Of a stretch of 64,000 nt of DNA, positions 15,083 through 24,170 are shown one piece after another. The position numbers and the translations under genes are program-made. Below the pieces are notes generated by a model. That model had not been told where the DNA came from, did no database searches, and saw only the letters and a list, made by a program, of their open reading frames with translations. The DNA lies in the NCBI RefSeq assembly GCF_019890725.1, contig NZ_JAINZZ010000001.1, positions 62,001 to 126,000 of the forward strand, in the 5' to 3' direction. Every line of letters starts with the position of its first letter. The first letter of the stretch is position 1. The stretch comes from Actinacidiphila acidipaludis (GTDB lineage Bacteria > Actinomycetota > Actinomycetes > Streptomycetales > Streptomycetaceae).

Positions 15083-16429
15083 CTACTGACGCACTTCGGC
15101 CGGCTCGCCGCTCTCGCGCGGGTTGCCCCGGGAGAGAAACGCCTCCCGGGGGTGCTGCACCGACGCCAGCGACACGATGTCGCGCCCGTAGAGGCCGGCG
15201 GTGAGCCAGACCGCCAGGACACGGACCTTGCGTTCCCAGGTCGGAATGGCGAGCACGTGGTACCCGCGGTGCATGAGCCACGCGGGCAGGCCCTTGATGA
15301 CGATGCCGTGGTACTGGAAGATGCCGCGGCCGATGCCGAGGGTGGCCACCACTCCCAGGCTGTGGTGGACGTAGTTCCTGGTCTTGCGGCCGCGCAGGCT
15401 CGCGACGATGTTCTTCGCGAGGCGTTTGCCCTGGCGGACGGCGTGCTGGGCGTTGGGGACCGTGTAGGCCCCCGGCCGTCCGGCCGCCAGGTCGGGAACG
15501 GCGGCGTCGTCGCCCGCCGCCCAGACGTCGGGCACGACCTCCGACTCCGTGCCGACGCGCAGGTCGGGCCGCACCACCACGAGGCCGCGGTCGTTGACCG
15601 GGAGGTCGGTGTGGTTGTGCACGATGGGGTTCGACGCGTTGCCGGCGGCCCAGACCAGCAGTCCGGAGTCGAATTCCTTTCCGTCGGAGAGCACGACATG
15701 GCCGTCCTCGGCGGAGACGAGCTGGGAGTTCAGGTGCACCTGCCCGCCGCGCTTCTCCAGGGACTCCACGACCCACCGGCCGGGTTTGTCGGTGACCTCG
15801 GGCAGGATCCGGTCCCGCGCCTCCACCAGATGGAATTCCAGTTCCCGCGCGGTGATCTCCGGATAGTGCTTCAGCAGGGCGTGTGCCAGCGACATCAGTT
15901 CGCCGAAGCCCTCCACTCCGGAGAATCCGCCGCCGACGAAGGTGACCGTGAGCAGCTTCCGGCGTTCCGGTCCTGCCGGCAGGCCCGCGGCCCGGTCGAA
16001 CGAGGTGAGCAGGCGGTCGCGGATGGCGACGGCCTCCTCGACGTGCTTGAGCCCGAAAGCCTCCTCGCTGATGCCCGGTATGGGGAACGTGCGGGTGATG
16101 GCGCCGGCGGTCACCACGAGGACGTCGTAGCGCAGGTCGTGGTCCGGCCGGCCCTCCTGCCGGACGGTGACGGTCCGGGTGCTGTTCCGGATCTCCGTGA
16201 CGCTTCCCGCGATCAGCCGCGTGCGGTGCAGATGCCGTCGCAGCGACACGGCCGCGTGGCGTGCTTCGATCGATCCGGCCAGGACCTCGGGCAGAAACGG
16301 CTGGTACGTCATGTAGGGGCGCGGGTCCACGATGGTGACGCGCGCTTCGCCGCGGCGCAGCTTCTTCTCAAGGCGCCACGCGGTGTAGAAGCCCGCGTAG
16401 CCGCCACCGACGATCAGGATCTCACGCAC
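15083..16429 (-). CDS. ndh: Type II NADH dehydrogenase (NDH-2)
   Basis: The 448-residue flavoprotein starts MREILIVGGGYAGFYTAWRLEKKL (FAD loop) and has MTYQPFLPEVLAG, DVLVVTAGAITRTF, TVTFVGGGFSGVE (NADH loop, about residue 165), VWAAGDDAAVPDL and a C-terminal membrane-associating segment. NDH-2 transfers electrons from NADH to menaquinone without pumping protons. The length is typical. It is monocistronic, and its promoter is of the ECF41 type, 38 bases before the ATG. Confidence 0.88.
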   Translation of the reverse strand: MREILIVGGGYAGFYTAWRLEKKLRRGEARVTIVDPRPYMTYQPFLPEVLAGSIEARHAAVSLRRHLHRTRLIAGSVTEIRNSTRTVTVRQEGRPDHDLRYDVLVVTAGAITRTFPIPGISEEAFGLKHVEEAVAIRDRLLTSFDRAAGLPAGPERRKLLTVTFVGGGFSGVEGFGELMSLAHALLKHYPEITARELEFHLVEARDRILPEVTDKPGRWVVESLEKRGGQVHLNSQLVSAEDGHVVLSDGKEFDSGLLVWAAGNASNPIVHNHTDLPVNDRGLVVVRPDLRVGTESEVVPDVWAAGDDAAVPDLAAGRPGAYTVPNAQHAVRQGKRLAKNIVASLRGRKTRNYVHHSLGVVATLGIGRGIFQYHGIVIKGLPAWLMHRGYHVLAIPTWERKVRVLAVWLTAGLYGRDIVSLASVQHPREAFLSRGNPRESGEPAEVRQ

Positions 16430-16466
16430 GGTGTCCTCTGTTCCTCGACTGGGATCTCAGCAGACA

Positions 16467-16493
16467 GACAGAACGGCGGTCCTGGTTGTGACA
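16467..16493 (-). promoter_or_regulatory. ECF41-type promoter for NDH-2
   Basis: On the minus strand TGTCACA (16493-16487), 16 bases, TGTC (16470-16467), again followed by a second TGTC. Confidence 0.7.
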
Positions 16494-16498
16494 GCGAC

Positions 16499-16542
16499 CG
16501 GCCGGTCCGTCCGTGGTCCGGCGACCACGGACGGACCGGCCG
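16499..16542 (-). terminator. Strong terminator of the giant subtilase gene
   Basis: Arms of 20 bases (16499-16518 and 16523-16542) with a four-base loop form a perfect hairpin just downstream of the minus-strand gene ending at 16579. Confidence 0.85.
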
Positions 16543-16578
16543 CCCTTCCTCATGCGCGCGGGATCTCCCCGCCGGGCG

Positions 16579-19500
16579 TCAGCGCAGGCCGAACGCCCGG
16601 ATCACGGTCTGGTGCACGGCGTTGCCCGCCGAGTCCACGGCGCTCGCCCTCAGCGACACGTAGGACGCCGCGTGCGGCGCGTCCAGGCGGTAGCCGCCGT
16701 CGTGGTCGGCGGTGGCCTTGCGCCAGGTCGTGCCGTCGTCGTAGGACACCTCCAGGGTGACCGCGCCGATCCGGCCGGCCCCGACGGCGCCCGGGAGCTG
16801 GGCGGCGGTGACGGTCAGGCTGTCGTGCCGCCCGGCACGCCCCGCGGTGTCGGTGGCGATCTCGTAGTCGAGCTGCACCAGCGGCAGCACCGCCGCCGAG
16901 CCGTCCGGCGTCGCCGCCGAGCTGAAGTCCCACTCGGTGCGTGTGCTGGAGGAGTACGGGGTGAAGGGCAGGTCACGCTGACCGGTGACGAGCAACCGGT
17001 ACGGCAGTCTGCCGGAGCCGGGGGCGTCGCCCGAGACATTGGTGAAGTTCCCCGTGCCCAGCTGGGTGGTGCCCTGGTACAGCGTCTGCTGCTGGCCGGT
17101 GCCGTCTTCCATCTGGCTCATGCCGACGTGGTCGTGGCTGCCCCAGGCGGGGGCGTCGATGTACAGGTGGTCGCCGGTGCGCGTCGGCAGGCTGTAGTCG
17201 TCGTTGAGGTAGGGGCGCTCGATCGGCTTGAACCATTCCTCGGACTGCGTGCTGCCCGGCCGGTAGGAGGTCTTGGCCCCGGCCTCGAAGACCATGCCGT
17301 CCGCGTAGGCGCTCTGGCTCCAGCCGTTGTACGGGCCGGTGGAGACCCAGTCGGTGCGCTTCCCCCGGACCGGCTCCGGCATCATCTCGCCGATGGCCCA
17401 GTTGTTGTACCGGGGCCAGTCGAAGCGGAACTCGCCGCCGGAGGTCTCCGGAGCCGGGCTGTCGAAGGTCTCGTCGACCCGGGCGAGGTTCTTCGGGCCG
17501 CCCTGTACCACCATGTGGCCCGGGATCTCGTTGTGCCAGGTCAGGTCGAGGTCGTAGACGTACGGACTGACGGGCTGGGAGTCGACGGTGACCGAGGCGC
17601 CACGGGTCTGGGCCTGCCGGACCAGCTTCTCGCCCTCGTCGGTGCTGAGCAGGCCCACGTCGAGCGCGACCGGCGACCCGCCGAAGGGCTTGTTGTAGAG
17701 GCGGAACCCGCGGCCGTCGGTGTTGTTCACGACCAGCATGAGCTTCGCGCCCGCGGCGATCGCGTTCGCCGCCTGGGCGAAGTCGTTGACGTCGCCGTTG
17801 CGGCGGACCACGACGGCCTTGCCGCGGGCGTCGAGGTGGGCGTAGTCGGTGGTCGCGCCCTCACCGGCGAAGACCAGCGGGAGCTTGCTCCGGCCCGCGG
17901 GGAGCGGCGTGATGCCGTCCTGGCGCAGGACGTCGGTGAAGTCGGTCGTCCGGGTGGAGACGGCCAGCGCGGGCTGCTCCTTGCGCCAGCGGGCGGCCAG
18001 GTAGAAGTCGCCGTGGGTGACCTTGTGGCTGGTCGGCTGGGCCCAGAGGCTGTCGTAGTTGGTCTGGGTCTCCATGTAGTCCCGCCAGTTCTGGCCTCCC
18101 ATCAGGCGGGTGTAGTCCAGCCGCTGGTAGGTCTCCTCGCTGCGCTGCGGGGTCGTCTCGTCGATCCGCGCGACCTTGGAGACGTCGAGGGTGACGGTGG
18201 TGTCGCGGTCCAGGTTGACGTCGGGGTCGCCGAGCAGGGCCATCCCCATGGAGTGGGGGCCGTGAACTCCCTGGATCTGCTTGAAGGACAGCACCGAGTA
18301 CACGTCCTTGGGCAGGTACATCTGGCCCGTGCCCGAGTCGTCGATCACCACGAACTGCGGGCTGTCGTCGCCGGACCTGAGCAGTTCGACGACACCGGAC
18401 ATGGGCAGGCCCTGGGCGTCCTTGAACGTCATGGTCAGCTTGTGCTCGACGTACCCGAGGGAGACGGCGGTGTGCGCCGCGACGTTTCCGGCGCTGTCCT
18501 TGGCCAGCACCTGGCCGGTGTAGCTGCCGTCGGCGGTGATGCCGGAGCCGTCGATCGTCACGGTGACCCCGGCGGTGCCGTGCGCGGGCACGACGACCTG
18601 CTGGGCGGACAGCCGGAACACGCCGGCGGGGGCGTGCGCCGCGTCGACGGACAGGGTCAGGGTGACCGGCGCGTCCGTGGTGTTGGTGTAGGTCACCGGG
18701 CGCTGCACGCCGCCGGCCGGCGCGTCGGGCACCTGCCCGGCGAAGGCGGTCGCCGTGGCGAAGACCCCCGCGTGCGCCGCTGCCGCGACGTCGAGCCGTC
18801 CGCTGCCGGCCTGGAAGGCGTCGTACTGCGGGATCTGCAGCGAGGTGCTGGCCAGCAGGTCCTTGAGCTGGCTTCCGGTGAGGTCCGGATGGGCGGCGGC
18901 CAGCAGCGCGGCGGCGCCCGTCACATGGGGCGTGGCCATGGAGGTGCCGCTCATGGTCTGGTAGGCGCCCTCGCCGTTGCCGTCGAACTGCGAGTTGGCC
19001 GCGAGGATGTCGACGCCGGGGGCGGTGATCTCCGGCTTCAGCGCGCCGTCGACCCGGGGGCCCTGGCTGGAGAAGTCGGCCACGGAGTCGGTGGAGTCGA
19101 CGGCGCCGACGGTCAGCGCGTCGGTCGCCGCTCCCGGCGAGCCGATGGTGCCGGGGGCGCCGGAGTTGCCGGCCGCGACGACGAAGAGGGCGCCGGTCTG
19201 GGCGCTGAGCTGGTCGACCGCCTGGCTGAGCGGGTCGCTGCCGTCGGAGGCCACGCCGTCGCCGAGGCTCATGTTGATGATCTTGGCGTGCTGGTCGACC
19301 GCGGCCCACTGCATACCGGCCAGCACCCACGAGGTCTGCCCGGAACCGTCGTTGCCCAGCACCTTGCCGATGTCGAGGCGGGCGCCGGGGGCGACGCCCT
19401 TCTCCGCGCCGCCGGATGCGGCACCGGTACCGGCGATGATGGACGCGACGTGGGTGCCGTGCCCGACGTAGTCGTCGGTGTTCTCGTCCGGGACGAAGCT

Positions 19501-20334
19501 CTGCCGGTCCGCGATGCTGTCCGCGAGGTCCGGGTGCCCGGCGTCGACGCCGGTGTCGAGGACGGCCACGTTCACGCCCTGCCCGGTGTCGCCGCCCGCC
19601 CAGACCTGCGGGGCGCCGATCTGCTTGGTGCTGTCGGCGAGGTCCGCGTGGACCAGACCGTCCAGCCAGATGTGCGAGATGCCGCCGCCGAAGGACGGTG
19701 CCGCGGCCTGCTTGCGCGCTCCGGCGGTCGTCGCCGTGCCCGTCGCCGCCGTCCCGGCCACGGACTTCCAGAAGTCGGCGGCGTGCGAGCGGTCCGTGGT
19801 GAGGGCCGCGCCGTTGATGTCGTCCAGCGTGCGGACCCGGGTCGCCCCCTCGGGCGCGGCGGCCGCCCGGTGCGCTGCGGCCGCGTGCGTGTAGGAGACG
19901 ATCAGCGGCAGCCCGGCGCGGTGGGCGTCGTCGTACCCGTCCGCGATCATGGTGGTGATGTCGAACAGCCGCCGGTCCAGGGTGCCCTGGGCGACGAAGG
20001 GCAGGACCGACTCGGGGTACACGTAGAGGTCGTCGCCCGACGTCAGGATGTGGCTCTCCACCGGGCGCCCGTCCGCGCCGCGGACGCTGACCGTCCCGCC
20101 GGACATGCCGTCGGTACCGGGGACCTGGTGGGTGGTGACGATGTCGCCGGTGATCAGTGTGACGGAGTGGTCGCCGGCGGGCACCCGGTCGGCGCCGGAC
20201 TGCGTGGACGGGGTGGCGGCCTCGGAGGGGATGGCCGAGGGGGTCAGTGCCCTGGCGCTGTAAGGGCCGGCCAGCGCGAGGACCAGAGCTCCAGCGGTGA
20301 CCGGCACTCTCCAGCGTCTGCGGTGGGCTTTCAC
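16579..20334 (-). CDS. Giant secreted S8 subtilisin-like protease (copy 1)
   Basis: The 1251-residue protein has a signal peptide (MKAHRRRWRVPVTAGALVLALAGPYSARA), a prodomain (SVTLITGDIVTT, DLYVYPESVLPFVAQG, VRTLDDINGAAL) and an S8 catalytic domain with Asp260 in AVLDTGVD, His292 in GHGTHVAS and Ser465 in SGTSMATPH. A PA-like insert and beta-rich modules follow (LDARGKAVVVRRNGD, AAGAKLMLVVNNTDG), ending RAFGLR. The GTG at 20334 is chosen because GGGAGA precedes it and it opens exactly on the signal peptide; longer in-frame starts lack this. It is divergent from an HTH regulator and has a close paralogue at 58148. Probably an extracellular protease for nutrition or development. Confidence 0.92.
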   Translation of the reverse strand: MKAHRRRWRVPVTAGALVLALAGPYSARALTPSAIPSEAATPSTQSGADRVPAGDHSVTLITGDIVTTHQVPGTDGMSGGTVSVRGADGRPVESHILTSGDDLYVYPESVLPFVAQGTLDRRLFDITTMIADGYDDAHRAGLPLIVSYTHAAAAHRAAAAPEGATRVRTLDDINGAALTTDRSHAADFWKSVAGTAATGTATTAGARKQAAAPSFGGGISHIWLDGLVHADLADSTKQIGAPQVWAGGDTGQGVNVAVLDTGVDAGHPDLADSIADRQSFVPDENTDDYVGHGTHVASIIAGTGAASGGAEKGVAPGARLDIGKVLGNDGSGQTSWVLAGMQWAAVDQHAKIINMSLGDGVASDGSDPLSQAVDQLSAQTGALFVVAAGNSGAPGTIGSPGAATDALTVGAVDSTDSVADFSSQGPRVDGALKPEITAPGVDILAANSQFDGNGEGAYQTMSGTSMATPHVTGAAALLAAAHPDLTGSQLKDLLASTSLQIPQYDAFQAGSGRLDVAAAAHAGVFATATAFAGQVPDAPAGGVQRPVTYTNTTDAPVTLTLSVDAAHAPAGVFRLSAQQVVVPAHGTAGVTVTIDGSGITADGSYTGQVLAKDSAGNVAAHTAVSLGYVEHKLTMTFKDAQGLPMSGVVELLRSGDDSPQFVVIDDSGTGQMYLPKDVYSVLSFKQIQGVHGPHSMGMALLGDPDVNLDRDTTVTLDVSKVARIDETTPQRSEETYQRLDYTRLMGGQNWRDYMETQTNYDSLWAQPTSHKVTHGDFYLAARWRKEQPALAVSTRTTDFTDVLRQDGITPLPAGRSKLPLVFAGEGATTDYAHLDARGKAVVVRRNGDVNDFAQAANAIAAGAKLMLVVNNTDGRGFRLYNKPFGGSPVALDVGLLSTDEGEKLVRQAQTRGASVTVDSQPVSPYVYDLDLTWHNEIPGHMVVQGGPKNLARVDETFDSPAPETSGGEFRFDWPRYNNWAIGEMMPEPVRGKRTDWVSTGPYNGWSQSAYADGMVFEAGAKTSYRPGSTQSEEWFKPIERPYLNDDYSLPTRTGDHLYIDAPAWGSHDHVGMSQMEDGTGQQQTLYQGTTQLGTGNFTNVSGDAPGSGRLPYRLLVTGQRDLPFTPYSSSTRTEWDFSSAATPDGSAAVLPLVQLDYEIATDTAGRAGRHDSLTVTAAQLPGAVGAGRIGAVTLEVSYDDGTTWRKATADHDGGYRLDAPHAASYVSLRASAVDSAGNAVHQTVIRAFGLR

Positions 20335-20450
20335 AAGGTGTCTCCCGGCTCTGCGGTCGGGCAGAGCACGGTCGTCCTCTGCCGTCCAAGTGGCGCCGCC
20401 CGTCCGGCCATCGGTGCCGGTAGCTGCCCGGAGCCGCATGCCATGGCGAC

Positions 20451-20480
20451 GTGAACGTTCACGAGTGAAAGCTTGTGAAC
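20451..20480. promoter_or_regulatory. Candidate operator between the subtilase and its HTH regulator
   Basis: A perfect 12-base palindrome GTGAACGTTCAC (20451-20462) is followed by a direct half-site GTGAAC at 20475-20480. It sits in the 251-base divergent intergenic region. Confidence 0.5.
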
Positions 20481-20585
20481 GCGGAATGTCTAGATCACAC
20501 TCGTGTCGTACATCGCCAGTTGGCGAATCGCGCCACGACCGTCCCGACCGCTCGCCGGCGGCGACGGTCACCGGGAGGGCAGCCG

Positions 20586-21554
20586 GTGCTGAGCACCCTG
20601 GGCATCAGCGAGTTCGACGAACAGGTCTACCGCGGCTACCTGGCGAAGCCGGACCGCCCGGCCGGGGAGATCGCCCAGAGCCTGGGCACCACCACGGGCC
20701 GCATCAGGCGCGCGGTCGCCCGGTTGACGGATCTGGGGCTGCTGCGGAGAGAGGGACACGGCCAGTACCGGCCGGTCAGCCCGCAGACGGCGCTGAGCGC
20801 GCTGCTCGCCATGCGGCGCGCCGAGGCCGAGGCGTCGTTCACCGCCGTATGGGACACGGTCGACGATCTGGCGGGTGAGTACCGCGCCAGCCGCCTCCAG
20901 GAGGATCCGACCGGACTGGTGGAGGTGATCACCGGCGAGGCGGAGATCACGCAACGGGTCGCCGAGCTGATGCAGTCGGTCCGCACGCACTTCTGGGTGC
21001 TGGACCGTCCCCCCTATCTGGGCGTCTACACCGCCGAGTTGGAGGAGGAGCTGACGATGGACCTGCTGGGCCGCGGCGTCGACATCCGGTCGGTCTACAC
21101 GCCCGAGGCGCTGGCGCAGCCGGACCGCTTCGCGCTGATCACCCGCCTCGCGCAGGTCGGCGAGCAGGCCCGCATCCTGCCCTCCCTGCCGTTCCGGCTG
21201 CGCATCATGGACCGCCGTGTCGCACTGGTCGCGCTGGTCGCCGGGCGCTACGACAAGATCGCCATCGTCCACCGGTCGGGCCTGCTCGACGCGCTCCTGG
21301 AGCTGTTCGACACCTACTGGCAGCGGGCGCAGTCCATCGTCGCGACGGCTCCGGCGGCACCCGACGGTCCGAGCGCGGAGGACCTCCTGCTGCTGAAGAT
21401 GCTGCAGGCCGGCTACAAGGACCAGGCCATCGCCCGGCAACTGGGCATGAGTTCGCGCACGGTGACCCGCAGGATCGCTGCGATCGCCGCCGGACTCGGC
21501 ATCGACACCCGCTTCCAGGTCGGGGCCGAGGCCGCCAAACGCGGCTGGATCTGA
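20586..21554 (+). CDS. TrmB/LuxR-type HTH transcriptional regulator
   Basis: The 322-residue protein has an N-terminal winged helix (FDEQVYRGYLAKPDRPAGEIAQSLGTTTGRIRRAVARLTDLGLLRR), a middle TrmB-like domain (about 110-255, with FWVLDRPPYLGVYTAELEEEL) and a C-terminal LuxR-like HTH (LLLLKMLQAGYKDQAIARQLGMSSRTVTRRIAAIAAGL). Two DNA-binding domains around a sensor domain is a common Streptomyces arrangement. GTG at 20586 follows GGGAGGG. It is divergent from the giant subtilase and probably controls it; related regulators are often found beside such proteases. Confidence 0.82.
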   Translation: MLSTLGISEFDEQVYRGYLAKPDRPAGEIAQSLGTTTGRIRRAVARLTDLGLLRREGHGQYRPVSPQTALSALLAMRRAEAEASFTAVWDTVDDLAGEYRASRLQEDPTGLVEVITGEAEITQRVAELMQSVRTHFWVLDRPPYLGVYTAELEEELTMDLLGRGVDIRSVYTPEALAQPDRFALITRLAQVGEQARILPSLPFRLRIMDRRVALVALVAGRYDKIAIVHRSGLLDALLELFDTYWQRAQSIVATAPAAPDGPSAEDLLLLKMLQAGYKDQAIARQLGMSSRTVTRRIAAIAAGLGIDTRFQVGAEAAKRGWI

Positions 21555-21606
21555 GGCCGGGGGGTGGCACGATCCGCGGGCCCGCCGCTTCCCCCCGGCC
21601 GACCGG

Positions 21607-23856
21607 CTATCCGATGGCCGAACCGCCCGGATCCGGGTGCGAACCGCCCAGGCCCGGCCGCGAACCGTGCGGGCTCGGGTGCGAGCCGTCCGGGTGCGCA
21701 CCGTCCGGTGACGACAGCTTCACCAGCAACAGGGCCGTGTCGTCTGCTCGGTGGCCGGTGGGCTGGGCGCGGGTGACCAGGGCGTCGGCGAGGACGTCGA
21801 GGGGGCGGTTGCCGTCCGCGAGCACGTCGTTGAGCCCGGCGATGGTGGTGTCCTGGTCGGTGCCCGGCATCTCGATGAGCCCGTCGGTGTACAGGGCCAG
21901 CGTGCTCCCGGGCCGCAGCCCGATCTCGGTGACCGGGTATTCGGCGTCGGCGTCGACGCCCAGCAGGGGGCCCGCCTGCAGGTCGACCATCTCCGCCGGC
22001 CGGCCGGGGTGGTGCAGCAGGGGCGGCCAGTGGCCGGCGCTGGCCACCCGGGCGACGTGCCGGACCAGGTCGAGGTGGACGTACAGGCAACTGGTGAGCA
22101 GTTCGGTGTCGAGGTCGATGAGCAGACGGTTGGTGCCTCTGAGGACGTCGTCCGGTGGGGCGCCCGACACCGCGTAGGCGTGGACGGCGGTGCGGGCCTG
22201 CCCCATCAGGCCGGCGGCGCTGACGTTGTGGCCCTCGACGTCGCCGATGACCGCGGCGGCCTCACCGGACGACAGCCGGACGACGTCGTAGAAGTCGCCG
22301 CCGACGTCCATGCGGCGGCTGGCGGGCAGGTAGCGGGCGGTCGCCTCCAGCCCAGGGACCGCCTTCAGGGCGCGCGGGAGCAGGCTCTCCTGCAGTCCCT
22401 CGGCCAGTTGGTGGGTGACGTCGTACTGCCGGGCCCGGTCCAGTGCCTGCGCGATGAGCGTGCCCAGCGAGGTGCAGACCGCGCGCTCCTCCAGGGTGAA
22501 GGGATGCGGCTCCGTGTAGCCGACCATGCACAGGCCGACCAGCTGTCCCGACACCACCAGCGGCAGCCATGCCGACGCGGCCACGCCGTCGGCCGCCGCC
22601 GCGCCTTCGGGATACGCCGCCCGGATCTCCTCGCGGTTGGCGAAGAAGGACGGTACGCCCCGCGCGAGTTCCCTCGCCGGGGTCTGCGGGATCAACGCCG
22701 CCGCGGGCAGGTCCGTGACGAACGGCGCACCGTCGAAGAGCTCGACCATGGCCGGGCTGGCGCCGCGGTGCCCGATGAGCCGGACGCGGCCCTCCTCCGC
22801 GACGAGGAGCCCGAACGTCTGCGCCTGCAGGGCCAGCAGCAGGTGGTCGGCGACCAGCTCCACGACCTGGCGGACGGATCTGGCCTCCGCGAGCGCGCCG
22901 GACAGGTGCATCCGGTGGCGCAGCGCGTCGAGTCTCTCACCGCCGCCCGTCGTCTCGTCGCGGGGCAGCGCGGGCCGGTCGAGGTTCTGCCGGCCGGCCC
23001 TCGGGGTGATCCGCACGCTCACCCCCCTGCGGTCCGGGTAGAACGTGAACAGGAGCGGCTCGCCGAAGGGGTCCAGGGCGGTGTACGAGGACGGCAGCCG
23101 GCTGATGACCGCGGCCTGGTGCCGGAACTCGAGCTGGGGATCGGCCAGCCACGGCACCGCTTCCCACAGCCGTGCGCCCAGCAGGTCGGGGACGTCCGCG
23201 TCCAGCAGGGCCGCGGCGGTGGGGTCGACGAAGGTGATCCGCGCGCGTGGACTGAGCCGGCAGCACCCCTCGGGGACCGCGGCGAGGAAGTCGACGGCGG
23301 CCTGGGCCTGCGACGGCAGCGCGCGCTCACGGGACGGCGGGGCGACGAAACGCGGCTGCGGCCCGGGGTACAGGGGGTGACCGGCGCCGGCGGCGCCCTG
23401 CATGACCCAGGCGATGCACTGCGCCGCGGTGGTGGGCAGGTGGCGCGCGGGCGCGTCGGGTCCCGGTGTCGTCTCGGGGAACAGTGTCAGCAACGCGCCC
23501 CAGGCGGTGGACCCGGTCTCCAGCGGCGTGACGGCCACCGCGCGGGGGTGCGGCAGGACCATGGCGAGCATGGGGTAGCGCCGGGCGATCTCCTGCCCCG
23601 ACTCCATCCAGATCTGGCGCCGCTCGTGCAGCGCCTCGGCGATGGGCCCGCCCTCGGCGCCCATCCGCACGCGCCGCAGCGGTCCGGCGAAGTCGAAGGG
23701 CATCCCGGCGCTGACGTCGAGGGTCAGCACCTCACCGCCGGGTTCGAGGAGAAACAGCGCGCCGGCGTAGGCGCCCAGCGCTTCCACCGTCCGGGCCAGC
23801 ATGTGATCCACGAGGTCCCGGACGGCGGCCGGTCGAAGATGCTCTCCGCTGCCCAT
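21607..23856 (-). CDS. GAF/PAS/GAF-PP2C sensor phosphatase
   Basis: The 749-residue protein has a GAF-like N-terminus (to about 150), a PAS-like segment (185-300, ITFVDPTAAALLDADVPDLLGARLWEAVPWL), a second GAF domain (about 315-480, LVELVADHLLLALQAQTFGLLVAEEG onward) and a SpoIIE phosphatase domain (520-715: LQESLLPRAL, DVGGDFYDVV, VIGDVEGHNVSAAGLMGQ, SAGHWPPLLH, YTDGLIEM, RADDTALLLVKL). It ends in a low-complexity Gly/Ser/His/Pro tail with GSHP-like repeats. It probably senses a small molecule or redox cue and dephosphorylates an anti-anti-sigma factor. No partner gene is adjacent. Confidence 0.87.
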   Translation of the reverse strand: MGSGEHLRPAAVRDLVDHMLARTVEALGAYAGALFLLEPGGEVLTLDVSAGMPFDFAGPLRRVRMGAEGGPIAEALHERRQIWMESGQEIARRYPMLAMVLPHPRAVAVTPLETGSTAWGALLTLFPETTPGPDAPARHLPTTAAQCIAWVMQGAAGAGHPLYPGPQPRFVAPPSRERALPSQAQAAVDFLAAVPEGCCRLSPRARITFVDPTAAALLDADVPDLLGARLWEAVPWLADPQLEFRHQAAVISRLPSSYTALDPFGEPLLFTFYPDRRGVSVRITPRAGRQNLDRPALPRDETTGGGERLDALRHRMHLSGALAEARSVRQVVELVADHLLLALQAQTFGLLVAEEGRVRLIGHRGASPAMVELFDGAPFVTDLPAAALIPQTPARELARGVPSFFANREEIRAAYPEGAAAADGVAASAWLPLVVSGQLVGLCMVGYTEPHPFTLEERAVCTSLGTLIAQALDRARQYDVTHQLAEGLQESLLPRALKAVPGLEATARYLPASRRMDVGGDFYDVVRLSSGEAAAVIGDVEGHNVSAAGLMGQARTAVHAYAVSGAPPDDVLRGTNRLLIDLDTELLTSCLYVHLDLVRHVARVASAGHWPPLLHHPGRPAEMVDLQAGPLLGVDADAEYPVTEIGLRPGSTLALYTDGLIEMPGTDQDTTIAGLNDVLADGNRPLDVLADALVTRAQPTGHRADDTALLLVKLSSPDGAHPDGSHPSPHGSRPGLGGSHPDPGGSAIG

Positions 23857-24170
23857 TCGGCGGTGCTTTCCGCGTCCCTCCCCCTCTCATGCTGACGCAC
23901 TTGCCGCGACCACGCATTCCGCGGCGACGCGGTCCGTTCACAGCGTGTCCCGCTGACGGCCTGTCCCGCTGACGACGCGGTCCGTGACGACCCGGTCCGT
24001 CCGCCTGCACCAATTGCGGCACCAACGGTGTGATCCACGTTTTCAGGACACATGCGGTGTTTCCCACTCGTTGTCCCGCCGTGCGGCCGAAGCTGTCACA
24101 TCCGGCGGCGCCACCTTGTCTTGGTAGGCGGAAGAAACACGGCCGGACCCGCACACAGGGCAAGGAGACC
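23857..24170. other. Divergent intergenic region
   Basis: It contains short repeated phrases (ACGCGGTCCGT and related words near 23927-24000) and the ECF41-type promoter at 24094 for the downstream gene. No gene or promoter for the phosphatase was recognised. Confidence 0.5.
24094..24120 (+). promoter_or_regulatory. ECF41-type promoter for the flavin monooxygenase-like gene
   Basis: TGTCACA (24094-24100), 16 bases, TGTC (24117-24120), 51 bases before the ATG. Confidence 0.7.

Noticed and set aside
16513..20454. Very long plus-strand ORF (1313 codons) opposite the first subtilase
   Set aside because: It is the mirror frame of a GC-rich gene: Val/Gly/Asp-rich without domains, while the minus strand has signal peptide, catalytic triad and ribosome site.
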